Positions 50,395 through 63,200 of a stretch of 64,000 bases of DNA are shown one piece after another. Made by a program: the position numbers and the translations under genes. Origin of the DNA: Morella rubra. Taxonomy: Eukaryota > Streptophyta > Magnoliopsida > Fagales > Myricaceae. The DNA lies in contig CM025850.1 of the NCBI GenBank assembly GCA_003952965.2, positions 27,156,560 to 27,220,559 of the forward strand, in the 5' to 3' direction. The notes below the pieces were generated by a model. That model was not told the DNA's origin. It saw nothing but the letters and a program-made list of their open reading frames with translations, and ran no database searches. Each line of letters opens with the position of its first letter. Position 1 is the stretch's first letter.

Positions 50395-50844
50395 TGTTGG
50401 TATGTAAGACTCATATTTACTATTTGATATATTATCACAATCGGTACATAAGATTTGATATGAAATTATTGAGATCCGTAGAAATATCCTTCCTGACATA
50501 CTTTGTATTTTTTTGTATAAATAGATACTTTTAACTTGCAATCTGTATGGATACATAATACAAAATACAGTCGTAAAAATTTTTTTGTGGTGAATTTAAG
50601 TCTTTTAAACCAAACCACTTAAATCTCTATCTCTCGTTATTATTTATCTTCTTCTTTTTTCATATTAATCTTTTTCTTCTTTTGCAGCTTTGTATGGACT
50701 TGGCCTGCACTTGTAGGCTTGGAATGTTGTGGTCTGTGTTGTGAGTCTTTAGTTGTATTTGTGGTGGTGGAGAGTACAATGGTAATGTATTAGTTTTAGT
50801 GGCTGTGATTTGTGCTGGTAGTCGTATCGGTGGAGCAGAGAACA
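50395..50844 (+). mobile_element. Possible LTR fragment, right arm
   Basis: Mirror of 34030-34479. Starts TGTTGGTATGTAAGACTC and has TATAAATAGATA near 50516. Family and downstream end are uncertain. Confidence 0.35.
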
Positions 50845-51196
50845 CTAGATTTTAGTTATTTATTATTTTGATGATTAATTTGATCAATATTGCAAGTTAA
50901 CATTTGGTCATTATCTACGAGCATAAAGCGAAATGACCACAAAAGCCTCTCTGATTTGATCTGATCATAAAGTTACTTTTTAAAGTAGCCAACATTTGTA
51001 TATCCTTTCATATTTTTCAACTTCTGATGTTACAGCTTAAGTATTGTACTCATAAAATCTTTTCAAGCAAATCTTGAGACTGGGAGATATTATTTATCAA
51101 TTGTTTAAGTGCTAATTTACTACGCACATCCTTTTGCGAGAAACGTGAGTTATTAAATTGATCTGGAAGCTGGAACAGGCCGAAAAGAATACGTAC

Positions 51197-51296
51197 CAAA
51201 TATGAATGTTATGTAAGGCATAACATAGATTGAAAAGTAATCTGCATAACAATATGAATGTTATTTAAGGCATAACGTAGATTGGAAAGTAATCTG
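51197..51296 (-). repeat. Tandem duplication, right arm
   Basis: Mirror of 33578-33677, identical in the units I compared. Confidence 0.78.
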
Positions 51297-51886
51297 AAAT
51301 GCCTCTTATGGAAGCTAAGAAACCTGTTTAGAAGAAAAGTTTCAGCCTTAAAACTTAAGTTTTAACAAGTGTTCTAGTATCGCCAAATCATTAATGAGTT
51401 CCATCAATAGTCCAGATAAAATTAGTCAATACATTAATATAGTTAAAAAAAAATTGAGCTATTAATATATTATTTAATACAATTTAGCCCATTGATGAAA
51501 TTCATTACCGTCCTAAGCGGTAGCGGTAGGGTTTACGGCAGAAACCGCCACTGCTGCTGCTGCTACTCAGGCCTAGACACCTTGTACCTGTTTTAAGGGC
51601 CGAGGCCGAATATGCAAGAAAGAAACCACGGAAGTGCAATCATCCTTCTTGGTAGGCTAGGTTGGATCTTTCCGCTCCTTGGTTCTCTTTGGATAAATAA
51701 TGGCATCTCTTTCAGTTTCAAAGAAAGTATCGCCCAGGTGACTGATGCGACGGACTAAAGCAAATTGGAGGCTCAATGAGATATCGACATCTTGTGATAA
51801 CAAGAATTGAGTACGACATTTGTCTTTGTACAACAAATCTATGTACAAAATGCACAAACGAAGGATAAAAGAATTCAATTATGAGT

Positions 51887-54800
51887 CTACAAAAAGTCCC
51901 ATTGCCAAGAGACCTTCTCTACAATCCCTCCACCACTTCGAACGGCAAGGTGCAGCGTTTCAGACACAGGAGGGACCCCCCAAAGTAATGGCACTGCAAC
52001 TGTCATTGTTAGCTTCTCATGCAAACCACATTTGCTTGCCTTCTCGGCAGCAACAACCTGCACATTAATGCAGACAAATGACAATCCGACACATTCTAAA
52101 TACTGAGCTGACTGGAAAATGTAGCCCAATGACAATCCTTCAGTAGAACTATTTGAAGAAGTAGACAACAGCCAAAGTGTGTATAAACTGATCGAGAGCA
52201 AGAACCACTGATACATGGTTCCAATTCAACATGCTGAAGAAAAATATGTTTCCCCAGAGGAGAGATCCATATTTTTAATGAGCAGTGCTGCCCACTCATT
52301 TCCCATAAAACACTACCTTAGCCTTAGGGAAACGAACTTCGAATCAATTCTATTCACTCAACCAATTTGAAAATCATCAAGAGACATATGAAAGTCCCAG
52401 AGAACCGAAACATGTAAAATTAATGGATATTTACTTGAGAAACAAACCCAACTGGACAAAACAAGGCTGTGTCCTAACTTTTATCAACAAATAGCCAGCC
52501 AAGTCCATTTCTCAAAACAATTGCTAACGTAGGACTAAAATTTCAACTGTCCAACAAACCCTCATTCTTTACTTGGTTTTACCACTGACTGAACAACACT
52601 TGGTGACACTTGGTGAATATGTTTGGAAAGTAATAGAGGTATGGATACCACGAAGAACACCATTGAGAATTCTATGATGAACTCCAGTGCAACATTATGT
52701 TGGGAAAAAATACGATTCCCTCTTTGCGGAATAACGTGAGAAACGAAAAATAAGAACAAGAAATAAACAATGACACAGAGATTTACATGATTCCCTCAAT
52801 GTGAGGTACGTCCACAGAATTGTAGAGATTTTACTATTATTGATCAAAGTACAAGGAGACAGCCGTCATGCATGAAATGGCGCAAAAGGACAAGCTTTTC
52901 TGGCATTATAAAACCCTAACCCTGAGCTCCACATATAAAGGACTTGGGTCGCCACATAACCAAAATAAACCAGGTAAGAATTTGGGCCCAAGCCTTGGCT
53001 CCATGGACTAAGTCTCACAAAATATCCCTTCTTAAACCGTAAACACTCTGTCGAATCGGGTCGGCTACTATCCGGGTCGGATATAACAAACCAAGCTCCA
53101 CATAGCCTAATACATTGATGCCCCTATTTAACCATAAAAAATGCAATGGTCACGAGACTAGAACATCTCGTGAATCTCTTCGGCATAATCTGAAGCATAA
53201 TTGTGGGAGGGGCCACAGGCCAAAACAAGGATTACACTGCACTATATCCACACTGACAAGAGAGAAAATAAAATTAACTGAGTTATACAATACACGTACA
53301 TGCACACGAAGACACATGGAACTATGACATACCTCCCCACCATGCTCCAAGACTGTATCTTCCACAACATCACTAAGCATCTCAATGGAACGGCAAAACC
53401 CAAAGATACACAATCTTCTTCCCATATCAAGTCCCTAAACCAAACGTTCAGTATTCATAAGTGATAAACACAAATAGCTGGTCTCTTCTTTTTTTGTTTT
53501 TGCTGGTTTTTTCTAGCTTATGAAACAAACAGCTGAAATAGCCAGGGGCAGGTTAAAGAACAGCAAGGGACTGCTTACATTTGTCGCTGCAATATCAAAG
53601 AGTGCACCCAGACACAGACCCTGCTTTGGATCCATGTAATCCTTCTCTTGGAAGCGCTGAAATCTTTCAGCAGCTTTTGCTCTTGCTTGCTTCTTCTGCA
53701 AAGTGCACACATTTATTTACTGATTTACTAACACATTCAAAACTAAGATGAGGAGGCTTACAGAATCCGCCTGAGAATCAATATCACTGAGGCCTTTGTT
53801 CTTATATGCCACAGGCAGGTAAAGGTACCGACAATATATATGCAGAAGCATGTAAAAAGCTACCATGTAAGCACAGCATGATGTTGCAGTCATTAGTCAG
53901 TAAAAGGCCAATCGACAAAGCACCACACTAATAGATGATCTTTTTGAAAGAAAAAAAAAATACAAAAAGAAAAAAAAAACTATTATTTCATGTTCTTTAA
54001 AGTATTAAAGTTGCCTCGGTAAAAGTGGCATACATCTGAAGAAGAGATGCGTCGAGGCACCATGGAGCCTCCAATCTGAATGAGACCATCAGCAGTGAAC
54101 AATGTTACTCTCTCCTCAGGAACCCATTGGATGTCTGTAATCCAAGAATCATAGACCATCAATTTCTTGGACAGGGAAAAATTCAAAGTGAAAAATTCTT
54201 CAATATCTTTATTGGTCAAATGAATGTGGGATCAACTAGCAAGGTTAGGCTCTAGAAACCTGGGAAGCACAGAGAGAGCACTCTGATATGATAGCTTCCT
54301 TATGATCCGACATTCTTGCCAATACATTATGCTCATTTTGTTCCAGATTGTACCGCCAGAACCTTGAATTATCTTGGCTTATGACCAAATTTTCCTCTAA
54401 AACTGCGTTTGCTCAAACTGTCAATTAAGCCCCGTACTGCCCCCAATTTCCATGAACTCTCAAGTCCCGGAATCTTAAAACCTAAGCCAATAACAGCTTA
54501 GAGTAATTTAAATCTCATTGGTTAGCCGCACAAACATCACATTCAGAAGAATCTTGTCCCAAGCGAGCCAGACTAATGAAAGGCCTCTCTCTAAAACACC
54601 AAAGGCAATTACATCTGTGTAGGTATAAAACCATCAAGGAACTTATTGGCCTCAATAAATTATAAAAAGAAGTTAGAAAACGCAATTCTTGAATATCTAA
54701 CCCTTGCCGATATTACGAGAGGGAAACACGACAAAGAAATTGAACATCTAACATCCAATTACAGTCTGGAATTCGCCTGATCCATACGGAACTCCTGTTT

Positions 54801-55312
54801 CTCGTTCTCTTTTCCACAGTTTCTTTACAATCAAACAAACCGTAAAAATTCGAAACAAACAAATGCCATTAAAATTTTCTCAAACATAACCAAAACTTAA
54901 TTTACCATAAGGTCCTAGTAAGATAAGAATTGCGCCGCTCAGGTTCTCGAGCTAATACCTGGAGTGCTTTAAGGTTGAGGATCAAGACTAATCATGCAAT
55001 TGTAAGAAAAACTAGACAAAACAAAAAAAGTACAGAAATATAATTCAAGAAGCAATATATAAAATGATATGAGGATTAGAATAATGACTTGCCACAATCA
55101 CCGTCGTTCCAAGGAAAGAAACCGAAAGAGTCCTCAGAGAAATTACTTCCGGAATCGGAAGCTTTTGCTGCGAAACGGAGGAGACGAGAAGGACGAGGAT
55201 GAGAGGTTAAGGATTTCGGTGAGAAAGTAAACGCCAATAGGGAGGAAGCGGGTTCTCTGGCGCGGGAAATCCGTGGGAAGTGTGAGAGGCACAGAGAGGA
55301 AGTTTCCGCCAT
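51887..55312 (-). CDS. Plastid-type protein of unknown function, right copy
   Basis: Exons in transcript order are 55093-55312, 54034-54134, 53579-53695, 53333-53434 and 51887-52057, with the possible 9-base microexon at 53762-53770. The protein (236 residues) matches the left copy at 29559-32987 residue for residue in all exons. Intron 3 is 3 bases shorter here, in an A-run. The promoter side (55313 onward) is also mirrored. Confidence 0.82.
52698..53088 (-). mobile_element. Solo-LTR-like insertion in intron 4, right copy
   Basis: Mirror of 31786-32176. Present in both arms, so it predates the palindrome. Confidence 0.4.
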
Positions 55313-57237
55313 GAGAGGGAAAGAGGAAAGATTCCGTAGAGAGAGAGGGTGAGAGAGACAAAAGGTAATTTTGAGAGGAAGAGAGCGAGGGGAATCTGGG
55401 AAGGAAAAGTTTAAAAGGAGGGAAATGCTGTAGCCTGTAGATGGGGGAAGTAGGAAGGAAGAGAATTTAACGCCACATGTGAAGCGTGGCCACGTGGAAC
55501 GGACGTTTTTATTACTTGTAGACAAATATGTCTGAACCAGTTTTGTCGTTTTACGGTTGCTACTTTGGGCTTTTCCGTTTTTCCAGTTTCTTTTTTTGGC
55601 TTCCTGTATATCGAGACGGAAATATTGACCAAAAGCAAAAATAGATGAAAATGACTTTCAACGGATATTAATCCCCTACTCTTTTTTTTTTTTTCGTTTT
55701 TGTTTGGTTAGTTATTGACCGAACTTGTTAAATTTGCTCTAATAAACTCCACGAAAAAAGATCTTTTATTATGGAGATATGGCTGAGGGAATGAATTTCT
55801 AATAAATATATGCTTTTTCCAATTTTAACTACTCATTTGCATCTATCAATTATTAATTTATTTAATATATGTACATTTTATTTTTACATTATATCTACTA
55901 ATTTTTAAGTTACACCTTTATAAAATTTCCTGTCGCTCTTTATAAAATTTCCTGTCAAGGACTCTTTGCTCTGCTCTTTCTCATCCGAATTTATATATTC
56001 TATTGTCTTTTGACTTTTTCCTTGTTACTTCTTTAAACTATTTCCTGAAAATGAATTATCTACGAAGAGGAATTGTTTAACCCATGCAAAAGGATGACTT
56101 TAATTTAAAAAAATAAATCTAATATTTCATATCATTTAATGAGATTAGAGATTAAATAACGCAACCTAATCTTAACTTGACTCATTAAGTAATTTAATTA
56201 ACCTCAACATATTAAATTTATTTCTTCGAATTACAACCTTCATTTTCACTAACTTTACATAATTTATATTTGCATATAATCCTTTCTCCTACTTCCTAAC
56301 GCTAGATGGAATCCTTGGCACAGACAAATGTACGTCTCATAAATCAATTCGTAGAACGTATATGCTTGACCTTTCTCTGTTCCTGGGCACCAACCGACCC
56401 TACGGAGATTAATGACAGAATGGTACGAGGAAATCAAGTTCCACACACCCAATCTTCTCTCGATTCTTGTGAATCACATCCTGATCACTGTTTCGCCACA
56501 GCACACCCAAATACATCTTACGGTCATCACAGTTAAATACCAGAAATTCCAACAACCTGGTAGTTGAGAGCTGTCACATGACCGTGGTGAGGGAGGCAAC
56601 AAATGAAATAGCTCCAAACATGGTAAAAAAACCTTCTTCCAACTTCTCAAACAAACCAGAGATAAGAACAGTAATCTGTAAAACTAAAACCGCCATTACC
56701 AAACTTAAGCACCAACATCACAACATACTCATATTTGTGTGCATCTGATTTAAAAATACGCAAAAATTTAAACGAAAATACAAACGTTTTAATTGCTATT
56801 CCTCCCAAAACATAGAACAGCAATAAAATAGGATATAATTGGGATACAGTACTTGAAATGCTTATATGGACAAAAGTATGCAATGATCTTCATTCCTGAA
56901 TCATTTGCTCTGCCAGAAACCTCTCTGAATAACCTGAAAGGTGGGAGTCTTAAAATATTAACAAAAGTCAGGACAAATTATAGGATGATACGAGCAAAAA
57001 GGAAATAACGGCAGGAAACAATTGAGAGACAAATACCTTGTCTACGCCATAGAGCACTGATAGACTGACATCAAACCTTTGAACGAGAAGACCCTGTAGC
57101 AAAACCAAAAGGGAAGACAGTAGCAAATGGGTGGCCCCTACTAAAATCAGCCACCAACTTGTATATTGTGTCGTCGCAATATATATTAATGACTCCCGTT
57201 CTCTGAAGTTCAGTGCGTGAGAGAGACAAATAGGATT
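55313..57237. other. Intergenic region, right arm
   Basis: Mirror of 27634-29558. No gene seen. Confidence 0.45.
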
Positions 57238-60200
57238 CTAACACCCCAAAATGAAGGCATGTATCTCAGCCCAACTGGAGACTGTGTAAAGAATGCCAGA
57301 GAGCCCCTTCCAACTAGAAGAACCTTTTTCGATGTATTTCTTCTGTTTCTCGATTAAGCCGGGGAATAATGGGACAAACGAAACACCAAACTGAGTCCCC
57401 ACCTGTCTAAGGCTTGAACTCGACCCAATCACAATCCCTACATCAGCCTCAAGCAGACACAGTAAGTCACCCACTGAGTCTCCAATGTAAACAGTCAACT
57501 TCTTTCTGTCATCACCACAATTATTATATATATTCTTAAATGCCTCAAGTTTGTCAATTGGCGACTCCACTTTCTGAACAATCTCGCCAGTGGAAGTGGA
57601 TTCTTTATAAAGGAACTCATTTGCATGTATATTCAGCTCACATAACTCCCCTGTATAATAAAGAACATAAAATAATTAAAAATGGAAAGAAGATGTATAT
57701 TACTTCTATAGAGACTAAGCAAGCAACAGATAACCATATTAAATTCAAAGGAAAAAGCTACCACATTTCACTCCTTCATTCTTATATTACCAAACTTCTT
57801 TCTACATATAAGCAACTCCATAATAGCTAAGCATCAACCCTCGGAACTAAAAGAGTGAACATCAGTCCTCTGGCAACTGAGCAATGCAATTGTCAAGATT
57901 TAGTGAATCTCATGAAGTTACTTGAAGAATGACCACATCAGAAGAATCTACTTGTTTTTTATATAAATATGATTTGTCATATGCAGAGATCACGAGTAAG
58001 CAAGTCAAAATTTTAGGATAAGATCAAATGCTGATTTGCTGTAGACTGTTTTGAGCTCAACTCCACATCTGAGCAGGCTTGTATGCATTAACAAGCATGA
58101 AAGGAATAAGAAACCATCTTCTGGTGTAAATTCCAGAGTTCAAAGGCAAAACCCTCCAATAGTCAGAATAAGATCTTCACTTCATGTCATTTAAGGAGGT
58201 GGAATCCTCCTCCATCTAAGATTTATCTTTAATTTTAATCTCTTACACTTCATCACATTAACTATACTCTAATTTACAAGTACTCTTCCAGCTACGTAAA
58301 CCCATCGTCACAATTAGTATCTCCCAGAGTGATGTATCTTTCCTTTGCTGCATCCCAGAGATCACTCTTTTATTCAATGAGTTCCATTGGGTGGTTCTTG
58401 CTTGTCTCCTTTAAACTTTTTTGGTCACTGTTATGTAAGATCTTGGCTTTCCTTCTATTCCTTTCCTACATTCCTCTTGCATACCGTTGTGTTCTACGAC
58501 TACACTCTTTCCATTTCTTTCTCTTCCAATCTATTACTTGTTAAAAGGAGATGACTCTGGCCATTATCAACTTTTGCACCATAAGTGCAATATTTTGACA
58601 TACGCAGATTGTGTATAAACATATATTTATACCTATAATTCAAATTACCCGGGCCCTACAGAATGCCTGATGAACCAACCCAGCCGCAGAAACTAGATAT
58701 AGGCAGTTTTCCTAAGACACAGGGGGTCATCAAACTCAAAGTTGAAAAACTGAAACGTATGACATTGGGGATTCGGTTTTAGCGGGTGGATATCCAACCC
58801 TGAGATCACACCCAATATATCTTGTACTAACAACAAATTCAGTTAATCAATCTGAAATTTAAACTAATAGTAAAAATTTTTCTAACCCAAGTACCTAACC
58901 CTGCCCCTGCATGGGCTTTTCTCTCCTAGATTCTCCTTGTGCCCCACGGCGTCCAGTTCTGGTTGATCTATGAGCAGTCGCATCCCACATGACCCCTGTT
59001 TTCCCAGATATGGGCCGCAGACAAGCCCACTCTCCCATTCTCGCCAATGTGTGTAATCATGTCCCTCCATTTCTTGTTGATCTATGATGCAGCCATTTCC
59101 CCACCGTGTATCTCAACTTACCATGTTCCCATGTGCCCCATTCTCTGCCGTGTCCTACCATTATCCCAATGTAACTGACCAACCCTCTAATCTATGCTGA
59201 TGGGTTGGTGCCAAGCAGCTTTCCAATACTACTCATTTTGACTTGGCCGCCAAACCTAGGACTGACCGACCTTTGGGTCGGACATCAGGTATAGCTCACT
59301 GCTGACATGAGGAGGTCAGTTTCCCCACAAATTAGAGCCTCACTTCAATTTTGTCTTAGTAATACCATCCAAGTTGGAGTATTGGCTCGTGACAGATTAT
59401 CCAGTTCTTTTTCCTCAATTTCGACAACGGGGAAGAATTTCAGTACAGAGTTCACTTTTGCACCAAATTCCAAACTTCTCTATGATACTCCATATCAGGA
59501 CATTGAAAAAGCCTGTGCAATTTTTTACTGCTAGATACACCTCAGAGTAAGTTGTAAAACACGGACAAGATAATCCTCTCATGAAATGGACATAAGTTCA
59601 ATCAAGGACAATTAAACCACACTACAAATCCAATACTATATCTCAAAGGCAAAGAATCAATATCTTAAACACATGCATATGATATAGGACACAAAAGAAT
59701 GCCCTCAAAACAAGAGGGATCAACTGAAGTACAAATCTGGCCTTTGGATATTAAGTATAAGCATCAATGGAATAAATCTGTTAATACACTTTTAAATGGT
59801 GAAACAAAGCTCCTCATCAAGTACAAAGGGAAATGGAAAAGACAAGGGCACAAGGACGGCAATTTGTGTGAAGCATATAATTTCAAACATAAACAGGAAA
59901 TATATTTGAATATCACATTCCACAGTTCCGTTAAGGAACATACCTGATGAAAAGGCTGACCTAATGAGATCACCACACCAACAGTATGAAAGTAGGTGGA
60001 CATTTGCATTCAAATTTACATTCTTTAGAATTCCCTGAAAGAAAGTAATACAGCCGTCTTGAAGAATTAGACGTTCACCAGCTCGTTTTATGCCTTCAAG
60101 ATTTATACCCTTCAGTACCCCTGATTCAATGACTCTATTATTCGCCCTTTTCTCAAAATCCGAAAGTTGCTCAAGTGCTTTGCATAGATCTTCATACTTG

Positions 60201-63200
60201 AATTTATTAACTGCAAATCCAAGGACATTGGAAATGAATAGATATGAGCCAGTAAATTCATTGAAGCACTTCCAGATTATTTTTTCAGAGTCTTCAATTT
60301 TAGAGTTAATACTTTAGTAGGACTTTGTTTTATGGAAAACTGCAGAATGTAAGTCATATATTATTGGAACAAAGTGTTGGTAACTGTCTCAATGGTTTTA
60401 TTAGTGAGATTACTTTCCCTTCAGCACAACACGAAGATTCCTCATGTAGAGGGAATATCCAAGTAAACCTCAAATATACATGCAAGTCCACAATTTTTAT
60501 CTCTTACAGTTTTCTTTTAAAAACTATGTCAACTATACATCAGGGACAAGATATATTTTACCAAGACATGGTTTTTTATGGAAATTTTTCTGCCAAGAAA
60601 TTGCCGCTAAGGCAGAGGTTTTATTTTCACACATTAAAGTGATAAACTATAAACCTTTCTCGGGGGGCATAATGCTTTCTATGCATTGCTCATACTCTTC
60701 TGTGTATTGCTGGGAAAGAAGACCCCAAGTGTTCTTTAGGTCACTTGATGACATCCGATCAAGCTGGTTGTCAGATTGACTCTGATCAGACTTTGGTGCT
60801 GTTACTATTGCAATTTCGGCCAAAATAGCAGAGGAATCAACAACAGTGCATGTCAAATCAAAATCAGAAAATATTATAAGACAGTCCTCTGCAGGATTAT
60901 GCTCTTTGGTCAGAGGAACTACAGTTGGCTGAACAACTGGCTGTGCAGAGAAGAATTCTATTTCAAGTTTCATGGCTTGGTGATACAGCTTTTCAATGTT
61001 GTCCAGCTCCTCTCCTGTCAAAGAGACACTTAGTTTATCGAGCAAGTCTTCAGTTTGCACAGCTGATGCCTAAATCCAAAGATAAGAATAGTTGAGCTGT
61101 TGAAGCAAAAGAAAAAACAAACATTCATGTAATGTATTTTCATCGGAGACCGTAATCAATAAAGTTGAATCAGATTGACATAACAAAATGAAAAGGCAAG
61201 CTCACAGCTCAATAGGATGAGAGACCTGAAAACCTTCAGATGAATAACTTTCAATCCACTTCCTATAAGGGTGGCTGCCTTCATGAAGATCTAAAAGCGC
61301 CTCAAACTCCTTACCCAAAAATGCATACAGCCTCATACAAGGTGTCATGGCACCTAGAGTGTATGCAGCAACTTTTGTCCTTTCAAAAGGAGTTGCAAGT
61401 TTACCAGGACCTTTAACTCCTTCAACTTTCCCAGAGGCTGTTGCCAACAAGAAATCTGTATACTTCACCGTTGCAGAGTTGATACCACCCTCTGTTGCAA
61501 GGTCTGAACCCCATTCCTGTAAAACCCAGAACCTTGCACCATGTAGATTATGAACTTGGGTACAGAAGAACATATATAAGACATATATAAAGATGTAAAT
61601 AACTTTGAAGGAAATAATTTAAAACTTTATCACAATTTTTGTAAAATTTGAAAGTGAATATCGATAATTTGGAAGAAGATCCAATCCTTCGCAGAAGAAA
61701 TAGAACTAAGATCTTTGAACAAGTGCAAAAGCACAGATCAAGAGTCACATAAGAGATGTCAGATGGGCATGGCACTACCCGAGTACGAAATCTCCTGTTT
61801 TGGTATAACATATCCCAGTGCTTCCATCTTTCTGCTTCTTTGATAGGCAGCGATCCATTAAAAAGGGAAAGAAAAGGGGCACAACCCTAGTTCCTAGGAT
61901 GTATGCAAGAGAAAAAAAAATGCTTCTATCACTTGTTCTGAACATCTTTCAAGATAATATATTCAATATGCAAATGGGATCTAGTCAATGAAAACTCTAT
62001 ATTAAGGATTGAGTTTCTCGCTGATCTTTACTACTTTGACAGTCCTATGATCTAAAACAAACTTAAGGCTCTATAACAAAGACATCAATCTAAGGAAGTA
62101 CAAAAGCATATCTATTAAACTAAAATCATCAATTTGATCCTCATGCCCTCAATCTGAGTGAAAAGTAGATTGAAAGTTGCAAAATGACTAGATGATCCAT
62201 TCAATAATCCAGAAAACTTCCCTTTCCCTGAAGAAATGCTATGCTTGAAGTTCTATGCATCTTTTGAGTTATCATTGCAGAACTAGTGAATGCTGCAGTA
62301 TCTTGGAGAGCATCCTCTCTCTTTTGCTTTCTCGGTTCTTTCACATTTACTAAATGCACTAACCATTGGATTCACATCTCCATCTTAATAGATTACTTAG
62401 GCACCTTGTTCTCTTTATTCTAACCCCTAAGAATTCTTGAGCTCAATCCTTTTGATGTAAAGCCAATTTCTCTGCAAGAAGCATATCCAGCCCACAGCAC
62501 ATTTTGAAACTCGAAGAAAAGCCACATTATACGATAACACTTCTTCATAGTTAAAAATAAATAGAAGGATTAACGAAAATCATTAGGCACATATGTCGTG
62601 TATAAGAACAGAGAGGAATGCAAACTTGAAATGATAGGCATACTTATTATGAGCAATGCACGCAAATGCTTTCATCTCTGAGAACAATAAAACTTATGAT
62701 ATAAAAAGTAATCGATTTTTTAGGACTTAAAAGAAAACAGTATTTACTCTCCCAGTCTGTCATGGAGAGGAAAAGGACAAGGAATAAGCAGAAATTTTTA
62801 GAAGAGTCAAGTCCCACATTGGATTCAAAGCAAAGAATAACTTTCAGGTAAATCCCATTCTTAAATCCACCATCAAACTTTAACTCAAGGCAATTTGTCT
62901 CCCATGGATCAAAGTTTCAATTACAAGTTCCTCTGAGAAAACAAAAACTACCCTTGCTGGTAAACGGTGCATTTCAATGACTTCACTGAATGCCAAAATG
63001 CACCATTTCGTAACGCATAAGAAAACAATTGCCCTGGTTATGAACTATATCTATGAGGAAGACCTTGAATCATCATTTACATAGGAAAATTGCTTTAGGA
63101 TCACCTATGAAGTTGCTGGAGCAGTACCATATATGCATTCTGCAACTTCTAATCAAGACAGTTAACAAAGAGGGCTTTGAAGTGTTTGTATAGCTCCTAA

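Larger units (their letters stand above)
48196..51886. other. Intergenic region between MYB and plastid-type gene, right arm
   Basis: Mirror of 32988-36679. Contains the 21-A run at 48482-48502, the LTR-like segment at 50395-50844 and the tandem duplication at 51197-51296. No gene seen. Confidence 0.5.
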